Shown here: positions 24,213 to 32,062 of the stretch, in pieces
How positions within the stretch are numbered: position 1 is the first letter of the stretch
Layout: each line of letters opens with the position of its first letter
Source: Paludifilum halophilum
GTDB lineage: Bacteria > Bacillota > Bacilli > Thermoactinomycetales > DSM-45169
Assembly (NCBI RefSeq): GCF_002245355.1
Contig: NZ_NOWF01000001.1
Coordinates: forward strand, 124,001 to 188,000
Direction of reading: 5' to 3'
Length of the DNA stretch: 64,000 nt
Notes under the pieces: generated by a model
The model's database searches: none
Seen by the model: only the letters and a program-made list of their open reading frames with translations
Told to the model about the DNA's origin: nothing
Program-made: the position numbers and the translations under genes

Positions 24213-25817
24213 GTGTATCGTTGGTTTTATCTCGAAAATCACCTAAAATTTTTGGAAACGATCCCGTCTGGATTCAAAGGATTGGGAGTTTCATATGATT
24301 TGCCCCGCAAACAAATCACTCCCGATCAACTGGCTCACCAATTGGAAGAGGTAAGGCCAGACATTATATTGGCCACGGGGTGGACCCCTTTACAAAGAGA
24401 ACCCTACTTCCGTGTGATCAATCAATATTGCAATAGATACAACGCATTTCACGTGTTTTGGTCCTTTGAGGATCCCTTGCATACCGAGACGTGGGGCATG
24501 TACTATGCTGAAACAGGAAAACCCGATTACGTGTTCACACACTCCTTTGACTCTGCTTCGATCTATCAACAAATCGGGATCCCTTCCAGCTACATGCCGT
24601 TTGCATGTAACCCCGATATTCATCGAACGCTCCCGGCTCAGCCACGCTATCAATCCGATATCGCTTTGGTGGCCAATCTCAAAACCGCTTGCCACACCTT
24701 TCGTATCGCCAGTTTGGAAACTTTATTAAAGCCCCTGATCAATCGGGGGTATGATGTCGCCATTTGGGGACAGGGTTGGCGAGAGAACCGATCAGCTCTA
24801 CCTTTTCATGTACCCGATGACATGATTCGGGGTCCGATTCCATATGATCAAGTTCCATATGTATATGCTTCATCCAAAATCATCTTAGGGGTGCAAAACT
24901 CCCCGGATCTGCTCACGCGTCGAACCTTTGAGTGCCTGGGGTCGGGAGGCTTCCTCCTTACTAATGATACGAAAGGCGTACGTCGACATTTTCAGTCGGG
25001 AATCCATCTCATGACGAGCCGCAATCCTTCCGAGACCATTTCGATGGTTGACAAATTTCTCCGTGAGGGGAGTTTTCGCAAGCAAATTGCTTCGGCCGCG
25101 CAAAGAGAAGCGCATCGCAACCATACGTATTCAACCCGAGTAAGTGCAATGACCCAAGCGATACAACCCTATGTATCTGCCAAAAAACAGAAAAAACGTG
25201 TTTCCCTCTTCACCCCTCGTTTAAAGCAAGAAGTTCGTCCTCGACTAAACTTTACAGGAAGCAATAACCAGGGTATGCTCGGGCAATATCTTAGAGTCGG
25301 TCGGAGCCATCAATCCGTTCAACATGCTTATCTATGGTTTGACGTTCAAGAGGATCTCCTGCGATCCTGGAGGATTGCTTCAGCAAAGTTGAAAATGTTT
25401 CTTGTATCCCCGGCAGCCGGCCATCCGACGATCAAATGTTATGCCATTCGATCCCCGTGGAATAAAAAATCCCTGCAAAATGGTTCACCTCCGAAACGAA
25501 GCACCCAACCGATTGCTAAAACACAAATTCGCTCATCCTTTTCTAAGGAATACCCCTACAAAGATAATTGGTATACGTTCAACATAACCCATGTCGTCCG
25601 TGAGTGGTTAACGGGTACGCAAAAGAACTACGGACTATGTCTGGGGCTTTCTGATGCGAATTTCGGTTTCCTTCAGTTTACAAGCACTCGTTGGAACGGT
25701 CGAAACAAATACGTTTTGGGACGGGTTTATTATAGACGGTACCTACCGAGGTTGGAGATCATTTATGAAAATCAGACTCCGATCCAATTGAATAGCTGGT
25801 CCGCGTTTAAAGAATAG
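24213..25817 (+). CDS. CgeB-like glycosyltransferase with a C-terminal DNRLRE-type domain
   Basis: About 534 residues in two parts. Residues 1 to roughly 320 match the CgeB spore-maturation glycosyltransferases: WSFEDPLHTETWG, YVFTHSFDSASIY, YMPFACNPDIHR and RRTFECLGSGGFLLTNDT. From about 350 on, the pattern is that of a DNRLRE (beta-sandwich) domain: a strand-rich region and then YTFNITHVVREWLTGTQKNYGLCL and PRLEIIYE. CgeB of B. subtilis works in the outermost spore layer. The fused sandwich domain may hold the enzyme on a surface polymer; that is inference. The start is GTG 24213 behind GGGAGGG; ATG 24195 is in frame but lacks a site. Confidence 0.72.
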   Translation: MYRWFYLENHLKFLETIPSGFKGLGVSYDLPRKQITPDQLAHQLEEVRPDIILATGWTPLQREPYFRVINQYCNRYNAFHVFWSFEDPLHTETWGMYYAETGKPDYVFTHSFDSASIYQQIGIPSSYMPFACNPDIHRTLPAQPRYQSDIALVANLKTACHTFRIASLETLLKPLINRGYDVAIWGQGWRENRSALPFHVPDDMIRGPIPYDQVPYVYASSKIILGVQNSPDLLTRRTFECLGSGGFLLTNDTKGVRRHFQSGIHLMTSRNPSETISMVDKFLREGSFRKQIASAAQREAHRNHTYSTRVSAMTQAIQPYVSAKKQKKRVSLFTPRLKQEVRPRLNFTGSNNQGMLGQYLRVGRSHQSVQHAYLWFDVQEDLLRSWRIASAKLKMFLVSPAAGHPTIKCYAIRSPWNKKSLQNGSPPKRSTQPIAKTQIRSSFSKEYPYKDNWYTFNITHVVREWLTGTQKNYGLCLGLSDANFGFLQFTSTRWNGRNKYVLGRVYYRRYLPRLEIIYENQTPIQLNSWSAFKE

Positions 25818-25836
25818 CTTTCACTCATCGGGTAGC

Positions 25837-25884
25837 AAAAACCCGGCTCCTTAGCACAGGATGCCGGGTTTTTCGGTGCCGTTT
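25837..25884 (+). terminator. Terminator, member of a two-copy repeat
   Basis: A stem AAAACCCGGC / GCCGGGTTTT with the 16-base loop TCCTTAGCACAGGAT-type sequence, 19 bases after the CgeB-like gene. A close relative of the whole 45-base unit lies at 60056-60101. The remaining 200 bases to the TerC-type gene contain no gene. Confidence 0.75.
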
Positions 25885-26049
25885 AGCCACCTTTTAATGG
25901 GAGGCGAAATATGAGAAGCGATTAAACAGTGTGTCATTTGTGGGTTGAAAATGCAATGTTTCATGACGCAGAGGGATCCAAAACGTGTAAGAAGTAAACA
26001 AGATCGAGTTTAGGGTTCGCTGGGGTCTTTACGTAGACCGGCACTGCAA

Positions 26050-26089
26050 AACCCAGCCCCTCGGAGCTAGACTTCCGAGGGGCTGGGTT
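26050..26089 (-). terminator. Terminator after the TerC-type gene
   Basis: A 16-bp perfect stem (AACCCAGCCCCTCGGA / TCCGAGGGGCTGGGTT) with an 8-base loop, 6 bases past the stop on the minus strand. Confidence 0.85.
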
Positions 26090-26095
26090 GCCGGA

Positions 26096-26782
26096 TTAGT
26101 TTTGAGCGGTCTGTTTTCTTCTCTTCGTTGTCCATCCCGCCAGGAGAACCCCAAGGATAATCAGGATCTCCAGGCCGTATTTAATGAGGGGATCGCCTTC
26201 GAAAAATTCCTTGACAAAAGGTTCATCCACGATCATTTTACCAGCGGTCCAGGCCAGCACGCCAGCACCGATATAGATAATCATAGGGTAGCGCTCGATC
26301 AGACGCAAAATGACGGTACTGCCCCAGATGATGATTGGGACGCTGATCAACAAGCCGAGGATCACCAGCAGGTAATGGCTGTGGGCGGCTCCAGCGATCG
26401 CCAACACGTTATCCAGTCCCATCACCGCATCGGCGATGATAATGGTCTGAATCGCACCCATCATACTTTGGCTGGCTTTGACATCTTCATGGTCTTTTTC
26501 TTCCACCAACAGTTTGTAAGCGATCCAGATCAACAGAAGTCCCCCGGCCAGCAACAGTCCGGGGATTTTCAGTAGCCATACGACGGCCAGAGTGGCGACG
26601 GCCCGGATAACGATAGCTCCGACGGTTCCCCAGATGATCGCCGGTTTCTGTTTATCCTTGGGCAGGTTTCGCGCTGCCAACCCGATGACGATCGCATTGT
26701 CGCCGGCCAACACCAAATCGATAATGATAATGGAAACGAGTGCTTGAAAAAACTCTACAGAAAAAAGTTCCATCCAATCCAT
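26096..26782 (-). CDS. TerC family membrane protein (YkoY/YjbE/YceF type)
   Basis: 228 residues with seven predicted membrane helices. The TerC metal-site signatures are present twice: IDLVLAGDNAIVIGLAARNLP near residue 21 and IIADAVMGLDNVLAIAGAAHS near 113. TerC proteins of this type help load or export manganese; in Bacillus they take part in metalating exported Mn enzymes. The upstream leader is a yybP-ykoY manganese riboswitch, so expression should rise with manganese. The start at 26782 is very close to a GAGG; ATG 26773 in the same frame is better spaced. The gene is a single-gene unit with its own terminator. Confidence 0.88.
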   Translation of the reverse strand: MDWMELFSVEFFQALVSIIIIDLVLAGDNAIVIGLAARNLPKDKQKPAIIWGTVGAIVIRAVATLAVVWLLKIPGLLLAGGLLLIWIAYKLLVEEKDHEDVKASQSMMGAIQTIIIADAVMGLDNVLAIAGAAHSHYLLVILGLLISVPIIIWGSTVILRLIERYPMIIYIGAGVLAWTAGKMIVDEPFVKEFFEGDPLIKYGLEILIILGVLLAGWTTKRRKQTAQN

Positions 26783-26822
26783 AACCTCGCTTTTTTGGTT
26801 ATTTTATTTTAAACAAAATAAA

Positions 26823-26935
26823 AAGACCCTCACCAAATAACGGTAAAGGTCTTGCTAACAACGTGTACGTTGCCAACAAAGCCGGGGAACAATTCCCGTA
26901 ATGACGACTTTGTTGTCACAGCTACTCCCCTTTAA
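26823..26935 (-). ncRNA. yybP-ykoY manganese riboswitch
   Basis: On the minus strand the leader begins AAAGGGGAGTAGC, the 5' signature of this riboswitch. It goes on through a GTCGTCATTACGGG region and ends with GCAAGACCTTTACC, then GGTGAGGGTCTTTTT. The last segment pairs (AGACCTTTACC with GGTGAGGGTCT) and is followed by T residues, so it can act as an intrinsic terminator. This class senses Mn2+ and turns genes on. It lies between a consensus promoter and the TerC-type gene. Confidence 0.88.
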
Positions 26936-26970
26936 AGGAAGAAAAGAAGGTATTCATTTGCACTGATTTC

Positions 26971-26999
26971 ATCATATGCGAGAATAAAAGCCGAGTCAA
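26971..26999 (-). promoter_or_regulatory. SigA promoter of the riboswitch-TerC transcript
   Basis: Reading the minus strand: TTGACT (26999-26994), 17 bases, TATGAT (26976-26971). Confidence 0.8.
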
Positions 27000-27044
27000 G
27001 AGCCTAGATGAAAAATTTATCTTCATTTGAGTTTTTAATTTCAT

Positions 27045-27068
27045 AAACAAGTTTGTAAAACAAACAAT
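27045..27068. repeat. 24-base intergenic repeat, copy 3
   Basis: Identical to copy 1 at 6111 over 23 of 24 bases. A hairpin GAGCATCATTC / GAATGGTGCTC (27086-27110) follows 17 bases later. It lies between the riboswitch promoter and rfbA; nothing else was seen in 27000-27240. Confidence 0.6.
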
Positions 27069-27240
27069 CGATTTCTATCGCAAAAGAGCATCATTCATAG
27101 AATGGTGCTCCCTTTCGATATCACCCCCTATTGATATTAGGCGTTTATCCCCGTGCCAATGCCAGGGGGATGACATAGGATGAGTGTAGGTTTTGACTCG
27201 CCTAAAAGCGGAGCAATCGAAAGGGAAGGGAGAGGAGAGA

Positions 27241-27990
27241 ATGAAAGGGGTGATCCTCGCCGGAGGAACGGGATCCCGGCTGTATCCTTTAACCAAGGTT
27301 ACAAATAAGCATCTGTTGCCGGTCGGAAGATACCCGATGATTTATCATCCTATTTCCAAGATGGTGGAGTGCGGCATTCGGGATATCCTGATCGTAACCG
27401 GGGTGGAGCATATGGGGGACGTTGTCCGGTTGTTGGGAAGCGGAAACGAGTTTCATGCCCGGTTTTCATACCAGGTACAGGATCAACCCGGAGGTATCGC
27501 CCAGGCTTTGCAAATGGCTTCCTCTTTCGCCGGTAAAGAGCCGATTCTGGTCATTCTGGGGGACAATGTGTTTGAGGACTCGCTGATCCCTTTTGTTCGT
27601 TCCTTTGAAAAACAGAAAAAAGGAGCCAAACTACTGTTAAAAGAAGTGGACCATCCGGAACGGTTCGGAGTGGCAGAGATCGAGGGAGACCGGATTATCG
27701 GAATCGAGGAGAAACCAAAAGAACCTAAGAGCTCTTACTGTGTCACGGGTATTTATTTATACGATTCCCAGGTATTTTCCTTCATCCGTCAACTTTCTCC
27801 ATCCGCGAGAGGGGAACTGGAGATTACCGATGTGAATAACCTTTATATCCAAAACAGCATCCTGACTTATGATCGATTGCAGGGGTGGTGGAGCGACGCC
27901 GGAACTCCTTCTTCGTTACTTCGAGCCAATCAATACGCCACGGATCTGTCGCTTCGCTTCAACCCGGAATCGGGAGAAGATGCGTCATGA
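27241..27990 (+). CDS. rfbA: Glucose-1-phosphate thymidylyltransferase
   Basis: 249 residues, the short form found in spore-polysaccharide loci (as SpsI of B. subtilis) rather than the 290-residue RmlA. The nucleotide-binding loop [20 protein letters not shown] is at the N-terminus, and LGDNVFEDS carries the metal-binding aspartate. It makes dTDP-glucose from glucose-1-phosphate and dTTP, step one of dTDP-rhamnose synthesis. ATG 27241 follows GGGAGAGGAGAG; upstream codons to 27193 are open but not translated in my view. The stop overlaps rfbB, so the operon is coupled. Confidence 0.92.
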   Translation: MKGVILAGGTGSRLYPLTKVTNKHLLPVGRYPMIYHPISKMVECGIRDILIVTGVEHMGDVVRLLGSGNEFHARFSYQVQDQPGGIAQALQMASSFAGKEPILVILGDNVFEDSLIPFVRSFEKQKKGAKLLLKEVDHPERFGVAEIEGDRIIGIEEKPKEPKSSYCVTGIYLYDSQVFSFIRQLSPSARGELEITDVNNLYIQNSILTYDRLQGWWSDAGTPSSLLRANQYATDLSLRFNPESGEDAS

Positions 27991-28994
27991 GTCGGACCAT
28001 CCTTGTCACTGGAGGGACGGGTTTTATCGGGAGCCATTATATCCGTTATTTGCTGAAACGGTACCCGGCCGTCCAGGTTCTCAATGCCGACGCTCTCACA
28101 TACTCCGCCAACCGGATCAACCTAAAGGAAGTGGAAGGAGATTCCCGCTATTCGTTCATCCGAGTCGATTTGTCCGATCCGACTGAGGTGAAACACCTCT
28201 TTGAACGTAAAATTGATGAGGTGGTCCATTTTGCGGCGGAAAGCCACGTGGACCGAAGCATCCAGGGGGCCGATGTTTTTATTCATTCCAATATCATCGG
28301 CACTTATCATCTGCTGGAGGAAGTGAGGCGTTCCCAGACCGTCGAACGAATGGTCCATATTTCCACAGATGAAGTATACGGCAGTATTCCACGAGGGCGG
28401 ACCCGGGAGGGGGAGGCCCTGGTCCCGGGAAACCCCTACTCGGCGAGCAAAGGGTCGTCGGATCTTTTCTGCTTAGCCTATGCAAACACTTATGGACTTC
28501 CCCTGATGATTTCCCGGTGTACCAACAATTACGGACCCAACCAACACCCGGAAAAGTTTATTCCCCGGATGATCCTGCATGCCCTCCAGGATCGCCTGCT
28601 TCCCATCTACGGAAACGGATTGCAAGAACGGGACTGGATCCATGTCGAAGACCACTGTGCAGCGGTGGACCGCATCCGGAAAAGGGGAGAACCCGGTGAG
28701 ATCTATCATATCGGGATGGAACAAACCGTTTCCAATCGAGAGATTGCCCGTCGCATCCTCACCCTATTGAACAAACCAGGGGACCGGATCCGTTACGTCT
28801 CTGACCGTCCTGGACATGATCTTCGCTATTCTCTGGACACGACCAAAATTCGCGAGCAATTGAGTTGGTCCCCCCAAATCTCTTTGGAAAAAGGGCTCCA
28901 GCAAACCGTCGAATGGTACGCCCGTGTCGACGATGAATGGTTGCAATCCTTCGGGGCGGTCGACCCGAAAGAAGGGGAAGGGAACCGGGAATGA
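27987..28994 (+). CDS. rfbB: dTDP-glucose 4,6-dehydratase
   Basis: 335 residues. An extended SDR with the NAD-binding [15 protein letters not shown] at the N-terminus, [21 protein letters not shown] and the catalytic [11 protein letters not shown]. It converts dTDP-glucose to dTDP-4-keto-6-deoxyglucose, the second step of rhamnose synthesis. The ATG at 27987 overlaps the rfbA stop (ATGA) and follows GGGAGAAG. The start of rfbD overlaps its stop in the same way. In B. subtilis the equivalent SpsJ works on spore-coat polysaccharide. Confidence 0.93.
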   Translation: MSRTILVTGGTGFIGSHYIRYLLKRYPAVQVLNADALTYSANRINLKEVEGDSRYSFIRVDLSDPTEVKHLFERKIDEVVHFAAESHVDRSIQGADVFIHSNIIGTYHLLEEVRRSQTVERMVHISTDEVYGSIPRGRTREGEALVPGNPYSASKGSSDLFCLAYANTYGLPLMISRCTNNYGPNQHPEKFIPRMILHALQDRLLPIYGNGLQERDWIHVEDHCAAVDRIRKRGEPGEIYHIGMEQTVSNREIARRILTLLNKPGDRIRYVSDRPGHDLRYSLDTTKIREQLSWSPQISLEKGLQQTVEWYARVDDEWLQSFGAVDPKEGEGNRE

Positions 28995-29872
28995 ACATCG
29001 TGATTACCGGAGCCGGAGGACAGCTTGGCGAAGATATTCTTCGCCTGTTGACCCGTACCCGGAACTGGCGAGTGTCCGGTTACCAAAGAAAGGACTGGGA
29101 TCTTACAAACGCGGGAAAAACCTTGCAAGTGATCGGTACGGAACAGCCGGATGCTGTGATTCATTGTGCCGCCTTCACTGACGTAGATCGGTGTGAGACA
29201 TTTCCCCGCGAAGCGTTTCGGGTGAATGCGAGAGCTACCCGGGATCTGGCGGCGGCCTGTCAGCGTCACGGAGCCAAACTGATCTATATCAGTACGGATT
29301 ATGTCTTTGACGGAAAGAAAACAACCGGATACACGGAAGAAGATCTTCCTTCTCCGATCAATGCCTACGGTAAAACCAAATGGATCGGTGAACAGTGGGT
29401 CAAGCGGCTTTGCTCCGATCACTTGATCCTCCGAACCGCCTGGGTATACGGAAATTACGGTCGCAACTTCGTCTCCGCAATCCTTCGAAAAGCGGAAAAG
29501 GGAGAGCCTTTATCCGTCGTGGATGATCAGGTGGGGTGTCCCACCTATACAGTTGATTTAGCGGAACAAGTGAGAAATCTGTTGGAAACATCGCTGACAG
29601 GAGTAATTCACACTGCCGGAAGCGGCCGTTGTTCCTGGTACGAGTTTGCCGCATCCATACTCAAGCGGGCCGGGTTCCGGGGAAACCGGCTGGAACGGAT
29701 CTCATCCCGCCAGCTGAAACGAGAGGCGGTTCGTCCGGATGTATCCGTTTTACGATCGATTCGGTTGGAGGAGAACGGTCTAGAAAGGTTGCCTCACTGG
29801 AAAGAAGGATTGAATCGTTATTTCATGGACCGGGAGGAGGGAAAGGACGATGATCGAAGGCGTTGTCTTTAA
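28991..29872 (+). CDS. rfbD: dTDP-4-dehydrorhamnose reductase
   Basis: 293 residues with the RmlD layout: GAGGQLGEDILRLL nucleotide loop, INCAAFTDVD-type segment (HCAAFTDVDRCE), ISTDYVFDGKK and the YGKTKWIGE catalytic stretch. It reduces the 4-keto group to give dTDP-L-rhamnose, the last step. ATG 28991 overlaps the rfbB stop by 4 bases. The end overlaps rfbC by 23 bases. It comes before the epimerase gene, the order seen in spsIJKL. Confidence 0.92.
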   Translation: MNIVITGAGGQLGEDILRLLTRTRNWRVSGYQRKDWDLTNAGKTLQVIGTEQPDAVIHCAAFTDVDRCETFPREAFRVNARATRDLAAACQRHGAKLIYISTDYVFDGKKTTGYTEEDLPSPINAYGKTKWIGEQWVKRLCSDHLILRTAWVYGNYGRNFVSAILRKAEKGEPLSVVDDQVGCPTYTVDLAEQVRNLLETSLTGVIHTAGSGRCSWYEFAASILKRAGFRGNRLERISSRQLKREAVRPDVSVLRSIRLEENGLERLPHWKEGLNRYFMDREEGKDDDRRRCL

Positions 29873-30305
29873 AAAATTGCTTAAACATTGCGACGATCGG
29901 GGTACCTTTATGGAAATTGTACGGGATGATGAAAAACTTCTGGAACGTTTCGGCCAGCTATCGGCATCCATGTCGTATCCTGGTGTGATCAAAGCGTTTC
30001 ACTATCATCAATACCAGGATGATCTGTGGTACTTTCCCGCCGGAAACGCACAAGTGGTCCTGTACGATCTACGTCCCTCATCAACAACTTATCAACAGAC
30101 CGATGTTTATTATATGGGAGAAGAAAATCCATCCGCCCTCCTGATTCCCAAGGGAGTGGCGCACGGATACCGGGTGTTGGGCCAGCTTCCGGCGACGATC
30201 GTTTATTTGACCACCGAGTCTTATCGTCCGGAACAGCCGGATGAAAAACGGATTCCCTGGGATGACCCGATTATCGGGTTTGATTGGAAAACGCATCACC
30301 GCTGA
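29850..30305 (+). CDS. rfbC: dTDP-4-dehydrorhamnose 3,5-epimerase
   Basis: 151 residues, shorter than classical RmlC (about 180), like the Bacillus SpsL form. The cupin core is clear: DDRGTFMEI, VIKAFHYHQYQDDLWYF with the histidine of the active site, and LLIPKGVAHGYRVLG. It epimerises the 4-keto sugar before RfbD reduces it. ATG 29850 lies inside the end of rfbD behind GGGAGGAGGGAAAGG. It closes the four-gene rhamnose set; two glycosyltransferase genes follow on the same strand. Confidence 0.88.
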   Translation: MIEGVVFKKLLKHCDDRGTFMEIVRDDEKLLERFGQLSASMSYPGVIKAFHYHQYQDDLWYFPAGNAQVVLYDLRPSSTTYQQTDVYYMGEENPSALLIPKGVAHGYRVLGQLPATIVYLTTESYRPEQPDEKRIPWDDPIIGFDWKTHHR

Positions 30306-30333
30306 AAGGCGGGGAAGGTGAGGTCGGGAAAGT

Positions 30334-31299
30334 ATGTTGGATCTTTGGGTATTTGTCGATGAGCCATCGACTACATCCTTCCCCTCCTTTCCCCCCTTGG
30401 TTCTCCAAACGGGAATCGCAATCACACCGATCTCTCGACGAACCTGGAATTCCCGGGGGTGGACTTCGATCGAAAAAAAGGGGGGAACCGGTTGGGGCGA
30501 AAGGGTACGGAGCGAAATTCAGAAAGATTCCTCTGTCCGGGTCCATTGGGTTGGGCTCCCGGTCCCGTCAGAGGAGCTGTTCAATCTTAAAAAAAAGGAG
30601 GCTGTGTCCGTACACCTCTATCTGGATCAGTTGCCGAAGGATTCGGAAGATCTCCCGTGGGAGTCTTTGGATTCGGTGAGAGTTCCATCTTTTTTCTTTC
30701 GCCATCGGCTTCGCCGGATTTTCCCCGAAAAAAAGAATCGAATCCTTCTGGTCCATCCCGTCCCCCGGCCTTGTTATTCCCGGTGGGACAGAGACGGTCA
30801 CAAGCGAAGAACCCAACTCCGGCACGCCTGGGGATGTTCGGAAAAACGGGTGCTCCTGGTGGAAAGAGATGATCTGCAGAAGAGAGAGATCCGCTTCCTG
30901 AAGAAAATAACGGAAGAGATATCCACAACCCGAAAGGACGCCGTCACTCTGTGGATTCCGAACGAAGGACGAGGAAAGAGCGAGCCGGAAAACAGGAACG
31001 ATCGGCGGTTGGCGGCGGATTGGCTGTTGACTGGCGGCACTTTGAGACGCTCCTTGTGTCCCTTGCATGTGGAGGCGCTGGCATGTGGAACACCGGTGTT
31101 AACGACGGACACGGGGGACCATGGTGAATGGATACGTCATGGCTACTCCGGCTTGCTTTTAGAGACGGAGCATTGGAGGTCGGAATTGAAAATGTATCTG
31201 CAACGCTTGGCCGAAGCCCCCCGGCTGACTCGGGATTTGGGAGTGAACGGGCGAAGGTTGTATGAGACCTATCTCCGGACGGGGGAGGATTCTCGGTGA
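30334..31299 (+). CDS. Divergent GT4-like glycosyltransferase
   Basis: 321 residues. The C-terminal 100 residues carry a GT4 donor-site pattern (LCPLHVEALACGTPVLTTDTG, then WIRHGYSGLLLE), while the N-terminal part is poorly conserved and serine/proline-rich. The usual GT4 glutamate pair is reduced to HVEALACG. The start at ATG 30334 follows GGAAGGTGAGG, 28 bases after rfbC. It overlaps the next glycosyltransferase by 4 bases. It probably transfers rhamnose or another sugar in the product of this locus; that rests on position only. Confidence 0.65.
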   Translation: MLDLWVFVDEPSTTSFPSFPPLVLQTGIAITPISRRTWNSRGWTSIEKKGGTGWGERVRSEIQKDSSVRVHWVGLPVPSEELFNLKKKEAVSVHLYLDQLPKDSEDLPWESLDSVRVPSFFFRHRLRRIFPEKKNRILLVHPVPRPCYSRWDRDGHKRRTQLRHAWGCSEKRVLLVERDDLQKREIRFLKKITEEISTTRKDAVTLWIPNEGRGKSEPENRNDRRLAADWLLTGGTLRRSLCPLHVEALACGTPVLTTDTGDHGEWIRHGYSGLLLETEHWRSELKMYLQRLAEAPRLTRDLGVNGRRLYETYLRTGEDSR

Positions 31300-32045
31300 A
31301 CGGCATGACCAGCATTATCATTCCGGTCCGGAACCAGCGGGCTTATACCCGGCTCTGCCTCCGATCGATCCGAACCTATACCCGGCCCCCCTATGAGGTT
31401 ATCGCCGTGGATAATCGTTCGTCAGACGGCACTGCCGCATATTTGGAGAAGCTCTCCGGTGTCCGCCTTCTCCGCAATCCTGTCAACCGAGGGTTTGCCG
31501 GAGCGGTAAATCAAGGACTGGAGGCGGCGCGGGGCGAGTATATCGTACTGTTGAATAACGATACGCTGGTTTCCCATCGATGGTTGGACCAGCTGTTGGC
31601 TGTCCTTCATGATGAAAGAAACGGATTGACAGGTCCGCTTTCCAACCGGGTCATCCCCGAACAAAAAATAAAGGTCACTTTGACAAAACCCGAGGAGATC
31701 CATTCCTTTTGCCGCCGTTTTAACCGAACCGACCCTTCCAAGTGGCGGGCTGTTCCCCGCTTATCCGGATTTTGCCTGGCATTCCGCGCCCGTCTGATCC
31801 GGGAGATCGGCCGGTTGGATGAACGATTCGGTCTGGGAACCTACGAGGATGATGATTTTAGCCACCGTGCCCGCCTGGCCGGGTATCGCTGTATCGTGGC
31901 CGGGGACACCTATGTCCACCATTTTGGAAGCCGCAGTTTTCGCCGGAAAGGTCAAAAGGAATTTTATAAAATCCTCCGTCAAAACCGGCGTTATTTTGTG
32001 TTGAAGTGGGATCGACCTCCTGTGGACGGGAAGGATTCATCTTGA
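31296..32045 (+). CDS. GT2-family glycosyltransferase (rhamnosyltransferase-like)
   Basis: 249 residues with a GT-A fold. TSIIIPVRNQRAYTRLCLRSI opens the protein in two adjoining stretches, AVDNRSSDGT marks the nucleotide site, and LLNNDTLVSHRWLDQL carries the metal-binding DxD equivalent (NND). YEDDDFSHRARLAGY is the acceptor-side acidic motif. The family includes rhamnosyl- and N-acetylglucosaminyltransferases. GTG 31296 follows GGGGGAGG and overlaps the previous stop; ATG 31305 is in frame as an alternative. It is the last gene of the rfb operon; the convergent MurF-like gene ends 17 bases away. Confidence 0.87.
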   Translation: MNGMTSIIIPVRNQRAYTRLCLRSIRTYTRPPYEVIAVDNRSSDGTAAYLEKLSGVRLLRNPVNRGFAGAVNQGLEAARGEYIVLLNNDTLVSHRWLDQLLAVLHDERNGLTGPLSNRVIPEQKIKVTLTKPEEIHSFCRRFNRTDPSKWRAVPRLSGFCLAFRARLIREIGRLDERFGLGTYEDDDFSHRARLAGYRCIVAGDTYVHHFGSRSFRRKGQKEFYKILRQNRRYFVLKWDRPPVDGKDSS

Positions 32046-32062
32046 ACATCGGCAAGCGATGG

